From assembly GCA_011050675.1 (NCBI GenBank), contig DRFI01000020.1, positions 248,001 through 312,000 on the forward strand: a stretch of DNA of 64,000 bases. Reading direction: 5' to 3'. The DNA comes from Maribacter sp. GTDB lineage: Bacteria; Bacteroidota; Bacteroidia; Flavobacteriales; Flavobacteriaceae. Positions 27,101 through 35,471 of the stretch are shown here, piece after piece (the stretch's first letter is position 1; every line of letters begins with the position of its first letter). Both the position numbers and the translations under genes were made by a program. The notes beneath the pieces are model-generated. The model was not told where the DNA came from. It was given only the letters and a program-made list of their open reading frames with translations, and ran no database searches.

Positions 27101-27390
27101 TGGCTCCTATCATGTCATTTTTAGAATTTGATTTTAACGGAGATAATAAAACCGAGGTTTTAGCTGCTGGTAATTATTTTGGCGTAAAACCATACCACGG
27201 TCGCTTTGATTCTTTTCCCGGAGCATTGATAAATAATGCTAACAATGTTACCTTAGCGAATGAAATTGGACTCGATTTAACAGGTAAATCGATTCGCAGC
27301 ATGAATATTATAAACTTGAACAACAACAAATACATTTTGCTCACCTTCAATAACGAGGCTGCAGAAGTATACCAAATACTCAAACCATAG
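24139..27390 (+). CDS. Large FG-GAP/VCBS-repeat lipoprotein with ASPIC/UnbV domain (second of pair)
   Basis: A 1083 aa paralogue of the preceding protein with the same order of parts. A type II signal ends VFTFSC. FG-GAP repeats (DINNDSLPDIYF, DVNGDGLLDIYV, DYDLDGDLDIYL, DYNQDGEQDLYI, DLDNDGDLDLVT) are followed by an ASPIC/UnbV domain at about 500-578 (NWLKIKL ... LGIGTKIF ... RGFQASSE ... LKIIWP) and a second repeat set. Its ATG lies inside the 3' end of the upstream gene, and it ends 4 nt before the haloperoxidase-like gene. The function is unknown; a surface ligand-binding or assembly role is inferred. Confidence 0.9.
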   Translation: MKSNILYICLLVFTFSCKQNSGELFVKHTTEETGIAFENTLTETKDLSILDYLYFYNGGGVAIGDINNDSLPDIYFSGNQVKNKLYLNKGNLQFDDITEKAGVQGNSSWNTGAIMGDVNGDGLLDIYVCAVVGLNGFNGHNELFINQGDTTFKESAAAYGLDFESYSSSAAFLDYDLDGDLDIYLLNHAVHTQDSYGNAQIRYKRAYETGDKLLRNDNGQFVDVSEEAGIYGGVNGYGLGIAISDFNQDGYPDLYIGNDFHEDDYYYLNNGDGTFKESLKEAFGHTTRFSMGSDVADINHDGLPDLISLDMLGKDEIVLKSSEGDDDIQIQKMKTETFGYHNQYTRNMLSVNQPNGKFIETALQSGVAATDWSWSALFGDYNQDGEQDLYISNGIPKRPNDLDYINYISNENIRTKINSTNLVDQKALKMMPSGFIGNMIFKGAKDLQFIDESKSWIAQDTIISGATAYGDLDNDGDLDLVTNNLFSPAGIQENTTNSTNNWLKIKLNYTKKNKLGIGTKIFSYANGIQQFKEMYTVRGFQASSEPIIHFGYADLKNVDSLKIIWPDRSFQMIKNIAVNQTLSISPNKNQPFNYKSLKKKQNILFTKITDNLGINYTHVEDTYSDYLRQKLIPFQMSDRGPAVSVGDLNLDGREDLFFGGSKYIPSQIYVQGDSLFRLHFYPEIQKDSIKEDISSLIADFNGDGKNDLIVGTGGADFFNEMKPLTDSFYVANDSTFNKSAFPEMFENASVLLKLDYDHDNDLDVLIFNQSISADYGNRPNSYILNNKNGNFSVVSNPFENLGMVTDAVVTDFNNDGWEDLLVVGEWMSPRFFQNNEGTFEEIHPLENENINGLWQAVTSYDIDGDGDQDYLLGNWGLNTKFTGSKEHPMKMYYGDLDKNGATETIVSTYKDGKNYPIDGLKELSSQLVSLRKKFTTYSSFAGKSVEEILGKEMLPNAEVLEIHTLSSGYLQNDNSKFTFIPFNYELQLAPIMSFLEFDFNGDNKTEVLAAGNYFGVKPYHGRFDSFPGALINNANNVTLANEIGLDLTGKSIRSMNIINLNNNKYILLTFNNEAAEVYQILKP

Positions 27391-27394
27391 TACA

Positions 27395-28726
27395 ATGAAA
27401 AGTTATATTATCATTCTATTAACAGGCATTTTATTATCAAATTGCACGCCGAAAAAAGAAGAACCTATTAAAATAACTCCAGAAGAGCTTCATAATTCTA
27501 TTGATAAGGTGATAGATATTATGATTCATGATATTTTTTCTCCTCCGGTAGCTAGTAGAATATTCGCTTACCCAAATATCGCAGCCTATGAAATAGTTGC
27601 GCAGGTAAATCCAAAATATAAATCTTTGGCGGGTCAAATTACAGACCTAAAGCCAATACCTGAAATGGATACTATATCAGGTATCAATCCACGATTATCG
27701 GCTTTGATAGCCCATATGAATATTAGTCGTCAATTAATTTTTTCGGAAGATAAATTCGATGTTTTACAAGACAGTTTATTCACGAAGTGGAAAGCAACAA
27801 ATGAAACTGAATTTGAAGCTTCTAAAGCTTACGGACTAAAAGTTGCAGACCACATTAAAGAATGGATGGGCAAAGATAATTACAGTCAAACCCGTACTAT
27901 GCCAAAATTTACGGTGAACACAGACGACCAAACGAGATGGCAACCTACACCACCAGCATACATGGATGGTATAGAGCCACATTGGAGTAAAATTAGACCA
28001 TTTATAATAGATTCAGCTTCACAATTTAAACCAATACCACCACCAGCGTTTTCTTTAGAAAAAGACTCTGATTTTTACAAAGAGTTAATTGAAGTTTACA
28101 ATATTAGTAATGAGATAACAAAAAATGGCGATGAATCTGAAGAAGTAGCTATTGCTAAATTCTGGGATTGTAACCCTTATGTATCTGTGACAAGAGGACA
28201 CCTAATGTTTGCTACTAAAAAAATAACACCAGGCGCACACTGGATCGGAATCACAAAAATAGCTAGCAAAAAAGTTAATAGTGATTTTGACGATACAGTT
28301 TATGCCTACACCAAAACCTCTATGGCTATCGCTGATGCTTTTATCAGTTGTTGGGATGAGAAGTATCGTAGTAATCTAATTAGGCCAGAAACATTGATTA
28401 ATCAGCATATAGACGAGAACTGGAAGCCTATTTTACAAACACCACCTTTTCCTGAATATACAAGTGGACACAGTGTAGTTTCAGGAGCTGCCGCAACGGC
28501 ATTAACGAGTATTTATGGTGATAATTTCAGTTTTGAAGATGATACCGAAACTCCTTACGGATTACCTATAAGAAAATTTAATTCGTTCAATGAAGCAGCA
28601 GACGAAGCGGCTATGAGCAGAATGTATGGCGGAATTCACTACAGAGCCGCTGTTGAAGTAGGAGTGGGTCAAGGAAGAAAAATTGGTGCTCTCTTGGATT
28701 CTAAAATTAAGATGAAGAATAATTAA
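27395..28726 (+). CDS. Vanadium-dependent haloperoxidase/PAP2-superfamily lipoprotein
   Basis: A 443 aa exported protein with lipobox LLSNC (C17). The three vanadate/phosphate-binding motifs of the vanadium haloperoxidase/PAP2 superfamily are intact: KxxxxxxRP at K323-P331, the SGH motif in YTSGHSVVSG with H359, and SRMYGGIH (408-415) with H415. The family includes haloperoxidases and acid phosphatases. Members of this Bacteroidota group are usually named vanadium-dependent haloperoxidase, but activity cannot be told from sequence. It is nearly contiguous with the FG-GAP genes upstream and the GyrI-like gene downstream (1 nt gap). Confidence 0.88.
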   Translation: MKSYIIILLTGILLSNCTPKKEEPIKITPEELHNSIDKVIDIMIHDIFSPPVASRIFAYPNIAAYEIVAQVNPKYKSLAGQITDLKPIPEMDTISGINPRLSALIAHMNISRQLIFSEDKFDVLQDSLFTKWKATNETEFEASKAYGLKVADHIKEWMGKDNYSQTRTMPKFTVNTDDQTRWQPTPPAYMDGIEPHWSKIRPFIIDSASQFKPIPPPAFSLEKDSDFYKELIEVYNISNEITKNGDESEEVAIAKFWDCNPYVSVTRGHLMFATKKITPGAHWIGITKIASKKVNSDFDDTVYAYTKTSMAIADAFISCWDEKYRSNLIRPETLINQHIDENWKPILQTPPFPEYTSGHSVVSGAAATALTSIYGDNFSFEDDTETPYGLPIRKFNSFNEAADEAAMSRMYGGIHYRAAVEVGVGQGRKIGALLDSKIKMKNN

Positions 28727-28727
28727 A

Positions 28728-29618
28728 ATGAAAAAAGGAATTACCATTTCAATTGCACTTATTTCTATTGCACTACTTTGGTATTTTTTCATAAAACCAC
28801 AAGACTATCAAATTAGAGTTGTAGCGAAAGCGAATACCGGCACGATTAACCAAGCCTTAAAATCTTGGAACAAAACTCTTAAAGAGGCTTCTATTCGTCA
28901 ACTGAACGACCTTAATCACTTAGAACAAATGATTGCTACTGGTGATTCTACGCATATTTATTTGTGGAACATAACGCCAATTACAGATTCTACATCGCAA
29001 TTAGTAATTGATGTAAAAGATGTAGAACACAGTTTAAAAAACAAATTAGCCGTTCCATTTTCTGACACTGATTTTGAAAAACAATCAAGAAAAACAATTA
29101 CAGATTTTATTGAAAGCTTAAATATCCATCGAAAAGAATTTAAAATCACCTTTATAGGTGAAGATGAACTGCCTTCTACATATTGCGCTTGTGTTGAGCA
29201 TAAAACCACACAAAGCAACAAGGCGTTTGGAATGATGGAAAGTTATCCTTTTCTAAACTCTGTTATTGCAGGGAACGGTATTCGAGTAAACGGAATTCCG
29301 TTTATTGAAACAACAGATTGGAACATGCAGAACGATAGTATTTCCTTCAACTTTTGTTATCCCATTATAAAAACAGATTCATTACCCATTATAAAAGATT
29401 TGGTCTACAAAGAATTCGTTGGTATGAAATCTTTAAAAGCTATTTATAATGGTAATTATATGACATCGGATAGAGCTTGGTATACTTTACTAGATTACGC
29501 AAAAGAGAAAAATATAAAAGTAGAGCGGAGACCTATTGAATTCTTTTTCAACAACCCCAACATGGGCGGAGATGCTTTACGTTGGAAAGCCGAAATATTC
29601 ATGCCAATTGCAGAATAA
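28728..29618 (+). CDS. Membrane-anchored protein with GyrI-like effector-binding domain
   Basis: A 296 aa protein with one N-terminal membrane segment (ITISIALISIALLWYFF, about 5-21). A middle segment of 25-150 is not recognised with certainty. A C-terminal GyrI-like domain (about 150-296) has the segments YNGNYMTSDRAWYTLLDYA and EFFFNNPNMGGDALRWKAEI. GyrI-like domains bind small molecules and occur in regulators, but no DNA-binding domain is present here. It may sense or bind a ligand outside the inner membrane. It is tightly placed between the haloperoxidase-like gene and the next lipoprotein gene. Confidence 0.7.
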   Translation: MKKGITISIALISIALLWYFFIKPQDYQIRVVAKANTGTINQALKSWNKTLKEASIRQLNDLNHLEQMIATGDSTHIYLWNITPITDSTSQLVIDVKDVEHSLKNKLAVPFSDTDFEKQSRKTITDFIESLNIHRKEFKITFIGEDELPSTYCACVEHKTTQSNKAFGMMESYPFLNSVIAGNGIRVNGIPFIETTDWNMQNDSISFNFCYPIIKTDSLPIIKDLVYKEFVGMKSLKAIYNGNYMTSDRAWYTLLDYAKEKNIKVERRPIEFFFNNPNMGGDALRWKAEIFMPIAE

Positions 29619-29619
29619 A

Positions 29620-30477
29620 ATGAACAAAATTGTCTTTACATCCATACTTCTAATTTCTACATTGATTTCCTGTACAAATTACGGGCAATTAAAAGTAATT
29701 ACTGATTTACCAGGCAGTTTAGATGAGAATTCAGGACTGGTAACCTACGGTGATTCTACGGTTTGGGTAGTTGAAGATGGTGGAAATAAAGATGAAATTT
29801 ATCAAGTATCATTAAAAGGTAAAATCATAAAAAGTTTAAAGGTGAAGAATGGAGGTAATCACGATTGGGAAGACCTAACCAAAGATATATCTGGCAACTT
29901 ATATATTGCAGATATTGGCAATAACGAAAACGATCGCAAAAACTTAATAATCTACAAATTACCAAACCCAACTATTGAACCCGGTGACAAAATAGATGCT
30001 GAAAAAATAGAACTTTATTACCCTGATCAAAAGGATTTTCCTCCAAAGAAAGATGCTCATTTTTATGATTCAGAAGCTATTTTTCATCATGGAGATAAAT
30101 TATATATTATTACAAAAAATAGATCCAAACCATTTACCGGTGAAGCTCATATATACACAGTCCCAGATACCAAAGGAAAATATGAAGCTAAACTGATTGG
30201 CTCATTCATCCCTTGTGTAGATTGGAAAACATGCCAAATAACATCAATAGATATATCGCCAAAGGGAGATAAAATAATAGCGCTTAGCTATGGTAAACTT
30301 TTTGTGTTTACAGACTTCTCTTGGGATAATTTCACTAAAGGAAACATGCAAGAAATTGACTTAGGCGCCAGAAGCCAACTAGAATCTGTTTGCTTTATAA
30401 ATGACAGCACCCTGCTTATTTCTGATGAACGCACTCATGTCACTGGCGGTAACCTTTATACCTACACCTTAAAATAA
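29620..30477 (+). CDS. Lipoprotein with predicted beta-propeller fold
   Basis: A 285 aa hypothetical lipoprotein. ATG at 29620 lies one base after the upstream stop and gives a clear type II signal (ISTLISC, C18); a longer frame from 29536 is inside the upstream gene. Repeated short strands such as DSTVWVVEDGGNKDEIYQVS, GNLYIADIGNNEND and DSTLLISDERT suggest a beta-propeller of the SdiA-regulated or phytase-like kind. No catalytic motif was recognised. It is the last gene of the FG-GAP/haloperoxidase run and ends 8 nt from the convergent phosphatase-barrel gene. Confidence 0.65.
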   Translation: MNKIVFTSILLISTLISCTNYGQLKVITDLPGSLDENSGLVTYGDSTVWVVEDGGNKDEIYQVSLKGKIIKSLKVKNGGNHDWEDLTKDISGNLYIADIGNNENDRKNLIIYKLPNPTIEPGDKIDAEKIELYYPDQKDFPPKKDAHFYDSEAIFHHGDKLYIITKNRSKPFTGEAHIYTVPDTKGKYEAKLIGSFIPCVDWKTCQITSIDISPKGDKIIALSYGKLFVFTDFSWDNFTKGNMQEIDLGARSQLESVCFINDSTLLISDERTHVTGGNLYTYTLK

Positions 30478-30485
30478 TTATATTT

Positions 30486-33400
30486 CTAGAAACCAAAACC
30501 TAGACCAAAAGTAAATCTTGGTCCGTCTTCACTGGCAAATATTGCCGTGTTAATGGAGATAATATCAGAAGCATTCAAAAAGAATCCTCCACCGTAAGAA
30601 GTATGCCAACGTCCAGAGCTCATTTCTGGATACCATACTTTACCATAATCAAATCCTCCAAAAAGACCCATTGCCATTGGTAATAATCTAGTGCGTTTCT
30701 TTTTTAAACTAAACCTAATATCTGTATTCTGGTAATATGATGTTTTCCCTGTAAATCGTTGATTTCTAAACCCACGAAGCCCATCTAAACCACCAATACT
30801 AGCGGCTTGATAAAATTCATAATCGTCGCCAATATTAAATTGTGCCTTCCATTTTGTAGCTAGTACTAATCGACCATTAGGAATTAGTTTATAATCAAAA
30901 CCTAGACTAGGTATTATATATCCAAAGTTACCGCTCTCTTTAGAAAGGTTCTCTTTAAACCCTACCTGCAGTGATGAAGACATCCCTAAAGTTGGGAAAG
31001 CTTCATTATCCTTATTCTCATAAGTATACGCAGCACTTACACCTACAAAATCGCTATTTGTTTCCTCTCCATTTTGCTGATAAAATGTATTTATAAATCT
31101 ATCATTGGTTTCCTCTACACTAATATTTTCATAAGAAACTCCAAGCTTTACTTTAGCTCCTAATTGCCCTCTCCAAACCAATGATGGAGAAAAATCTATT
31201 TGCCTAAGCTTAACCCTATTATAATCCAACTCTAAATCATTATCAAAATTTTCCGTATTGTTTCCAAAGCCGAAGAAGTTAACTGCAAAATTAGGACTTG
31301 TAAATCGTGCAGATAATTCAGCATTCCAATTCTCGAAAACATGTGCAAATTCGCCTTGATATTTAAAGTCAAAACCACTTGTTGCAAAATAATACGAAGC
31401 AGCAAAAGTGTGTTGTTGTGTAAAAGGGTTTTGCCTAAAGCCGTTATACGTATAGGTATTCATAAATCCTATTCTAACACCATCATCTGGATTAAACCCG
31501 ATAGTAGGAATTATTTGATTGTAACTATTTCTTAGTTTAAGCGGCTGGTAAGTGTTAAGCTCATAATCATCTGACAACTTTACTTTTGCCCCGCCCGTTT
31601 CTTCAAACGTATTTTTCTTACTCTTAAAATCATACAATGCTATATTTCTACCATCTTCTATTCTATAGATATCATTGTTATGCCCACCTATAATCCTAAC
31701 CTTGACCCCAGAAAAATTCGACGGATTTTTAACTTCAAAAATATCATCATCATCTAAACCAAAAACCCATAATTCTTTGGTGTCTTCTTTACTAAAGACT
31801 TTATAGTAAAATAATCTCTTCTTTTTATCGCCAATATTTCTGTAAACTTTTACTTCTGTTTCCGTATCGTTTAGTCTGTTTATTTCAAACCAATCATCTT
31901 TATCCGTACCGGCTACTACTGCATATTTATTTAAAATTTGATAATACTCATTAGCGGTTTCTTGTATATGACTTAAACGTGCCAATAGAATTTCTTTAAT
32001 CTCATCTACAGTTTCATCTCGCACTTCTTTTGGAAAAGATTTAAAAGCCTCATCAATATCACTTGGCTTTAAATTGTCCTGTAAGTACTTTGCTTGTGCC
32101 AACCATTGACTTTTTTCAGTTTCGCCCAATAAAGTGAGATCTAAAACATAAGTCATTGGCGATGAATTAAACCCTTTTACACTTCTAATTTCTTCGCTAA
32201 AACCTTCCATAAGTCTTAATCCTGGTATTATTCGCGTGGCTATATTCATTAGAGCACCATCTCCCATTTTAGAAAATACCTGGTCACGATCTCTTGGAAC
32301 GGGTCTATACATGGTTTTGTTTTTATCTTTAAATTCTGCCCAACGCCATTGATCAACATGCCTATCCCAATCACCAAGAATCATATCAAAAAGTCTTGCT
32401 CTTAAATAAAGATCTTTGTCTACTTCATATTGCTCATCGTCTCGCAAATCCTCAAGCATACTATCCGTACTCTTCAATTCATTTGAATATCCAAAACTTG
32501 CTAAATCGCCATGACCGTCGCCCGTATGCTCTTCAATCATATACAATTCATCTCCAAAAGTGTCATTAAACTCCTTTAAAGCAGGTTGTTTAGGCACATA
32601 ATATAGTACAGGGTTGGTATGGTAAATACTAACAGCATCAGATAATTTAGCAGTTGTAAACGGTCCATAAGGGTGAGAGCCTGTATAAAAATCCTGTAAC
32701 AACTCTTGTGTATAGGTCTCCTTTAAGTCATCAAGTACATATTGATCTTGAAAAGCCATGGATTGTAAATAAAGTTCAGCACTTTTTCTCAAAGCCCTCA
32801 TCACATATTCCCTTCCATCTTTTGCACGAAGTCTTAATGATTTAGATTGATGACCACCACCTTTTTTAACAGGTTCTAAGCCTCCCATTAATGAATCTAA
32901 GTTTACCGTAGGTACTTTTACCTCTGTGCCATAATACTTACGATAGCGCTCTCCCCAGACTCCTTTAAAAAATCCGCTTTTATCTATTTCCTTTTGAGAA
33001 TAAACCGATGCCTTTACACTATCAGGAAAAGTAGCTGTTAATTCACCTACATATTCTATTTGATTTGGTGGAAACACTTCATTGGTAAACAAAAATTCCT
33101 CACTTTTATCATCTCCAACTCCATAGAAACGCACCCTAGACGAACCATCTGTATATACTTCTAATGTAGCATACCCCATTTTACCCGTATTAAACTGAGA
33201 ACCGTTCAATAAACGTGTAAAACCTTTTTTTGATCCAGAACCGCTTACAATTTGTGGGGTGTTATTTTCAACCATGTATTGCAATGTATGCTCATGACCA
33301 GATGCAAAAACTACGCGATCAGAATATTGAGCCAGCGTAGTTACCCTATTCATTAATTCTCTATATCGCTTATTATTCACATCTTCTACAGATGCACCAG

Positions 33401-34196
33401 AAGTACTTCTTAGCACATTAATAAAAGTTCCTAAAACTGGCACAGGTGTAACCAATTCTTTAGGATAGAATTGTTTTCTTAACGAATACTGACCTCCGTG
33501 CTCACCATAACTATTTGTAGGGTGATGCATTGCAATTACAGTTGTACGATCACGATAGTCCTTTATAGCATCTTCGAGTTCCAAGAAAAACTTATCCCTA
33601 CTTTTAATCTCACACTTGTCATTAATATCTGGGCGTTTGTCCCAGTTGGTCAAATACCATTCTGAATCAATTGTAATAATAGCAACATCATCGCCTATTT
33701 CCACTACATCAATAGGGCATCCGTTTTCTGGCAAAAAAGGGTCCTTATGTTTTATAGCACTTTTGATGTAGTTTTCTTCACGTTCAAGTCCAATTAATCC
33801 TTCTGTATACCAATCATGATTACCAGGTATAAAAAGAGGTCTTCCCTTAAAATTATCTAACGTTTTTATTTGTGCATCTAAATGATTTTTTGCGGTTCTA
33901 TAGGCTACTGTAGAATCTTTTGGATCAGGTAATCCGGCAGGGTAAATATTATCCCCTAGAAAAATTGCAGTGCTATTCTTATCCGCATTATCCAATCTAT
34001 CCTTGAAAATTCTTAAAGCTGGGTTCATTCCTCCCATTGGTGAAAGACCTGCATCACCAATTAAATAAAATGTATGCGACACCTCTTTAGCATCATTTAC
34101 ATCAACGGCATATTTTTCATCAACATATTTAGTTTCATAGGTTGCACACCCTGTAATGAAAAGAAAAACCAATAGATAAGCGTAATATTTTTTCAT
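30486..34196 (-). CDS. Calcineurin-like phosphatase - CotH-like kinase region - beta-barrel fusion lipoprotein
   Basis: A 1236 aa exported protein; ATG at 34196 gives lipobox ITGC (C17). Residues about 40-310 form a calcineurin-like metallophosphatase with all motifs: GDAG (47-50), LGDN (80-83), GNHD (125-128), MHHP (223-226) and GHEH (300-303). A middle region (about 450-645) resembles CotH-type atypical kinases: a strand ending DGREYVMRALRK, YMIEEH (552-557), LGDWDRHVDQWRW (607-619) and PRDRDQVF (634-641). From about 885 to the end, repeated amphipathic strands and a terminal FGLGFGF indicate an Omp85/surface-antigen-like barrel. Phosphatase-barrel fusions occur in Bacteroidota; the kinase reading of the middle is my inference. 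The gene is convergent with the FG-GAP operon. Confidence 0.82.
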   Translation of the reverse strand: MKKYYAYLLVFLFITGCATYETKYVDEKYAVDVNDAKEVSHTFYLIGDAGLSPMGGMNPALRIFKDRLDNADKNSTAIFLGDNIYPAGLPDPKDSTVAYRTAKNHLDAQIKTLDNFKGRPLFIPGNHDWYTEGLIGLEREENYIKSAIKHKDPFLPENGCPIDVVEIGDDVAIITIDSEWYLTNWDKRPDINDKCEIKSRDKFFLELEDAIKDYRDRTTVIAMHHPTNSYGEHGGQYSLRKQFYPKELVTPVPVLGTFINVLRSTSGASVEDVNNKRYRELMNRVTTLAQYSDRVVFASGHEHTLQYMVENNTPQIVSGSGSKKGFTRLLNGSQFNTGKMGYATLEVYTDGSSRVRFYGVGDDKSEEFLFTNEVFPPNQIEYVGELTATFPDSVKASVYSQKEIDKSGFFKGVWGERYRKYYGTEVKVPTVNLDSLMGGLEPVKKGGGHQSKSLRLRAKDGREYVMRALRKSAELYLQSMAFQDQYVLDDLKETYTQELLQDFYTGSHPYGPFTTAKLSDAVSIYHTNPVLYYVPKQPALKEFNDTFGDELYMIEEHTGDGHGDLASFGYSNELKSTDSMLEDLRDDEQYEVDKDLYLRARLFDMILGDWDRHVDQWRWAEFKDKNKTMYRPVPRDRDQVFSKMGDGALMNIATRIIPGLRLMEGFSEEIRSVKGFNSSPMTYVLDLTLLGETEKSQWLAQAKYLQDNLKPSDIDEAFKSFPKEVRDETVDEIKEILLARLSHIQETANEYYQILNKYAVVAGTDKDDWFEINRLNDTETEVKVYRNIGDKKKRLFYYKVFSKEDTKELWVFGLDDDDIFEVKNPSNFSGVKVRIIGGHNNDIYRIEDGRNIALYDFKSKKNTFEETGGAKVKLSDDYELNTYQPLKLRNSYNQIIPTIGFNPDDGVRIGFMNTYTYNGFRQNPFTQQHTFAASYYFATSGFDFKYQGEFAHVFENWNAELSARFTSPNFAVNFFGFGNNTENFDNDLELDYNRVKLRQIDFSPSLVWRGQLGAKVKLGVSYENISVEETNDRFINTFYQQNGEETNSDFVGVSAAYTYENKDNEAFPTLGMSSSLQVGFKENLSKESGNFGYIIPSLGFDYKLIPNGRLVLATKWKAQFNIGDDYEFYQAASIGGLDGLRGFRNQRFTGKTSYYQNTDIRFSLKKKRTRLLPMAMGLFGGFDYGKVWYPEMSSGRWHTSYGGGFFLNASDIISINTAIFASEDGPRFTFGLGFGF

Positions 34197-34253
34197 AGCA
34201 CTATAACCCTCTTTAAATTTTCGTAATTTGGGAAATTCTAACAAAACTCTTCC

Positions 34254-35471
34254 ATGTCAAATATCTTAGAAAAGACACAACAATTTGCTGTAGACTTACT
34301 TACCAACCATTTGGATAAGAACTTCTTATACCACAATCTAAGACACACTCAACGAGTAGTCAAAAGTACTAAACAAATTTTGGATTCATGTTCTCTATCC
34401 AATGAAGATAAGGAGATATTGGAGCTTGTTGCCTGGCTACATGATACCGGCTATACAAAAGGCATTAAAGATCATGAAGAGCGTAGTTGTGATATAGCAG
34501 AAGAGTTTTTAGAAAAAGAAGGATATAATAAAGAGCGAATAGAAAAAGTTAAAACATGTATACTTGCCACCAAATGGAATGCAAAACCCACTAATTTGAT
34601 GGATGAGATTATACGCGATGCGGATTCTTCTCATTTTGCACAAAGCAGCTATTTAGAAACTTCAGATTTATTACGTGAGGAGCTAAAACTTCTTGGTATC
34701 AAAAAATATTCCTATAAAGAATGGTTAGATATCAATATTCAGGTTTTTAGAACCGACCACCAATATTACACAGATTACGCAAAGGAAAATTGGCTCGAGA
34801 AAAAAGATAAAAACTTAAGAAAACTTGTAAAGGATAAAAAGTCTGAAAAGAAACTTGCTAAGAAAGAGAAGTTAAAGGCTCAATTTAAAAGCGAGAGCCC
34901 TGATCGTGGTATACAGACGTTGTATCGTGTAACTCTAAAAAATCATATTACACTTAGTGATATTGCAGACACCAAAGCCAATATATTATTATCTGTAAAC
35001 GCTATTATTATATCATTAGCACTGTCTAATCTTATTCCAAAATTAGACAACCCGTCTAATGACTACCTTATTTACCCTACGGTAATATTTGTATTTTTTA
35101 GCGTAGTTTCTATGGTACTCGCTGTTTTAGCAACTAGACCAAATGTAACCAGTGGCGAATTCACTAAAGAGGATGTAAAGAACAAAAACGTAAATCTATT
35201 GTTCTTTGGTAATTTTCATAAAATGGCATTAAGCGATTATGAATGGGCTATACAAGAAATGCTTAAAGACAAAGATTATATATACACCTCATTAACGAAA
35301 GATCTTTATTTTCTTGGGATAGTTCTTAATAGAAAATACTCGTTACTTCGTTGGACTTATACCATATTTATGATTGGCATGATACTATCTGTTATAGCCT
35401 TTGCTGTTTCATTCAAATTCTTTGGACCTGATCGTAAAATAGAACTGTTAAGCCAAGTACTATTCCTTTAA
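34254..35471 (+). CDS. HD-domain protein fused to Pycsar-effector-like (PycTM/DUF5706) membrane domain
   Basis: A 405 aa protein. The N-terminal HD phosphohydrolase domain (about 1-180) shows H31 in YHNLRHTQRVV, H63-D64 in AWLHDTGYT and an acidic DADSSHF (122-128). A Lys-rich linker (about 180-212) leads to a PycTM-like domain: DIADTKANILLSVNAIIISL (236-255) with TM1, TM2 (272-294), a helical segment with NFHKMALSDYEWAI, and TM3 (366-388). PycTM proteins are effectors that respond to cCMP/cUMP in Pycsar phage defence. The HD part could hydrolyse a nucleotide. No cyclase gene lies nearby. The gene diverges from the phosphatase-barrel gene by 57 nt and overlaps the GAF gene end by 12 nt. Confidence 0.82.
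   Translation: MSNILEKTQQFAVDLLTNHLDKNFLYHNLRHTQRVVKSTKQILDSCSLSNEDKEILELVAWLHDTGYTKGIKDHEERSCDIAEEFLEKEGYNKERIEKVKTCILATKWNAKPTNLMDEIIRDADSSHFAQSSYLETSDLLREELKLLGIKKYSYKEWLDINIQVFRTDHQYYTDYAKENWLEKKDKNLRKLVKDKKSEKKLAKKEKLKAQFKSESPDRGIQTLYRVTLKNHITLSDIADTKANILLSVNAIIISLALSNLIPKLDNPSNDYLIYPTVIFVFFSVVSMVLAVLATRPNVTSGEFTKEDVKNKNVNLLFFGNFHKMALSDYEWAIQEMLKDKDYIYTSLTKDLYFLGIVLNRKYSLLRWTYTIFMIGMILSVIAFAVSFKFFGPDRKIELLSQVLFL

Noticed and set aside
20769-27390. CRISPR array or DNA tandem repeat signal in the FG-GAP genes
   Set aside because: The repeated DNA is coding for Ca-binding-like protein repeats with variable spacing, without the regular repeat-spacer pattern of CRISPR.
34254-35471. Calling the HD-PycTM gene a complete Pycsar defence operon
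   Set aside because: There is no cyclase gene adjacent and no other defence genes in the window; only the effector-like domain is supported.
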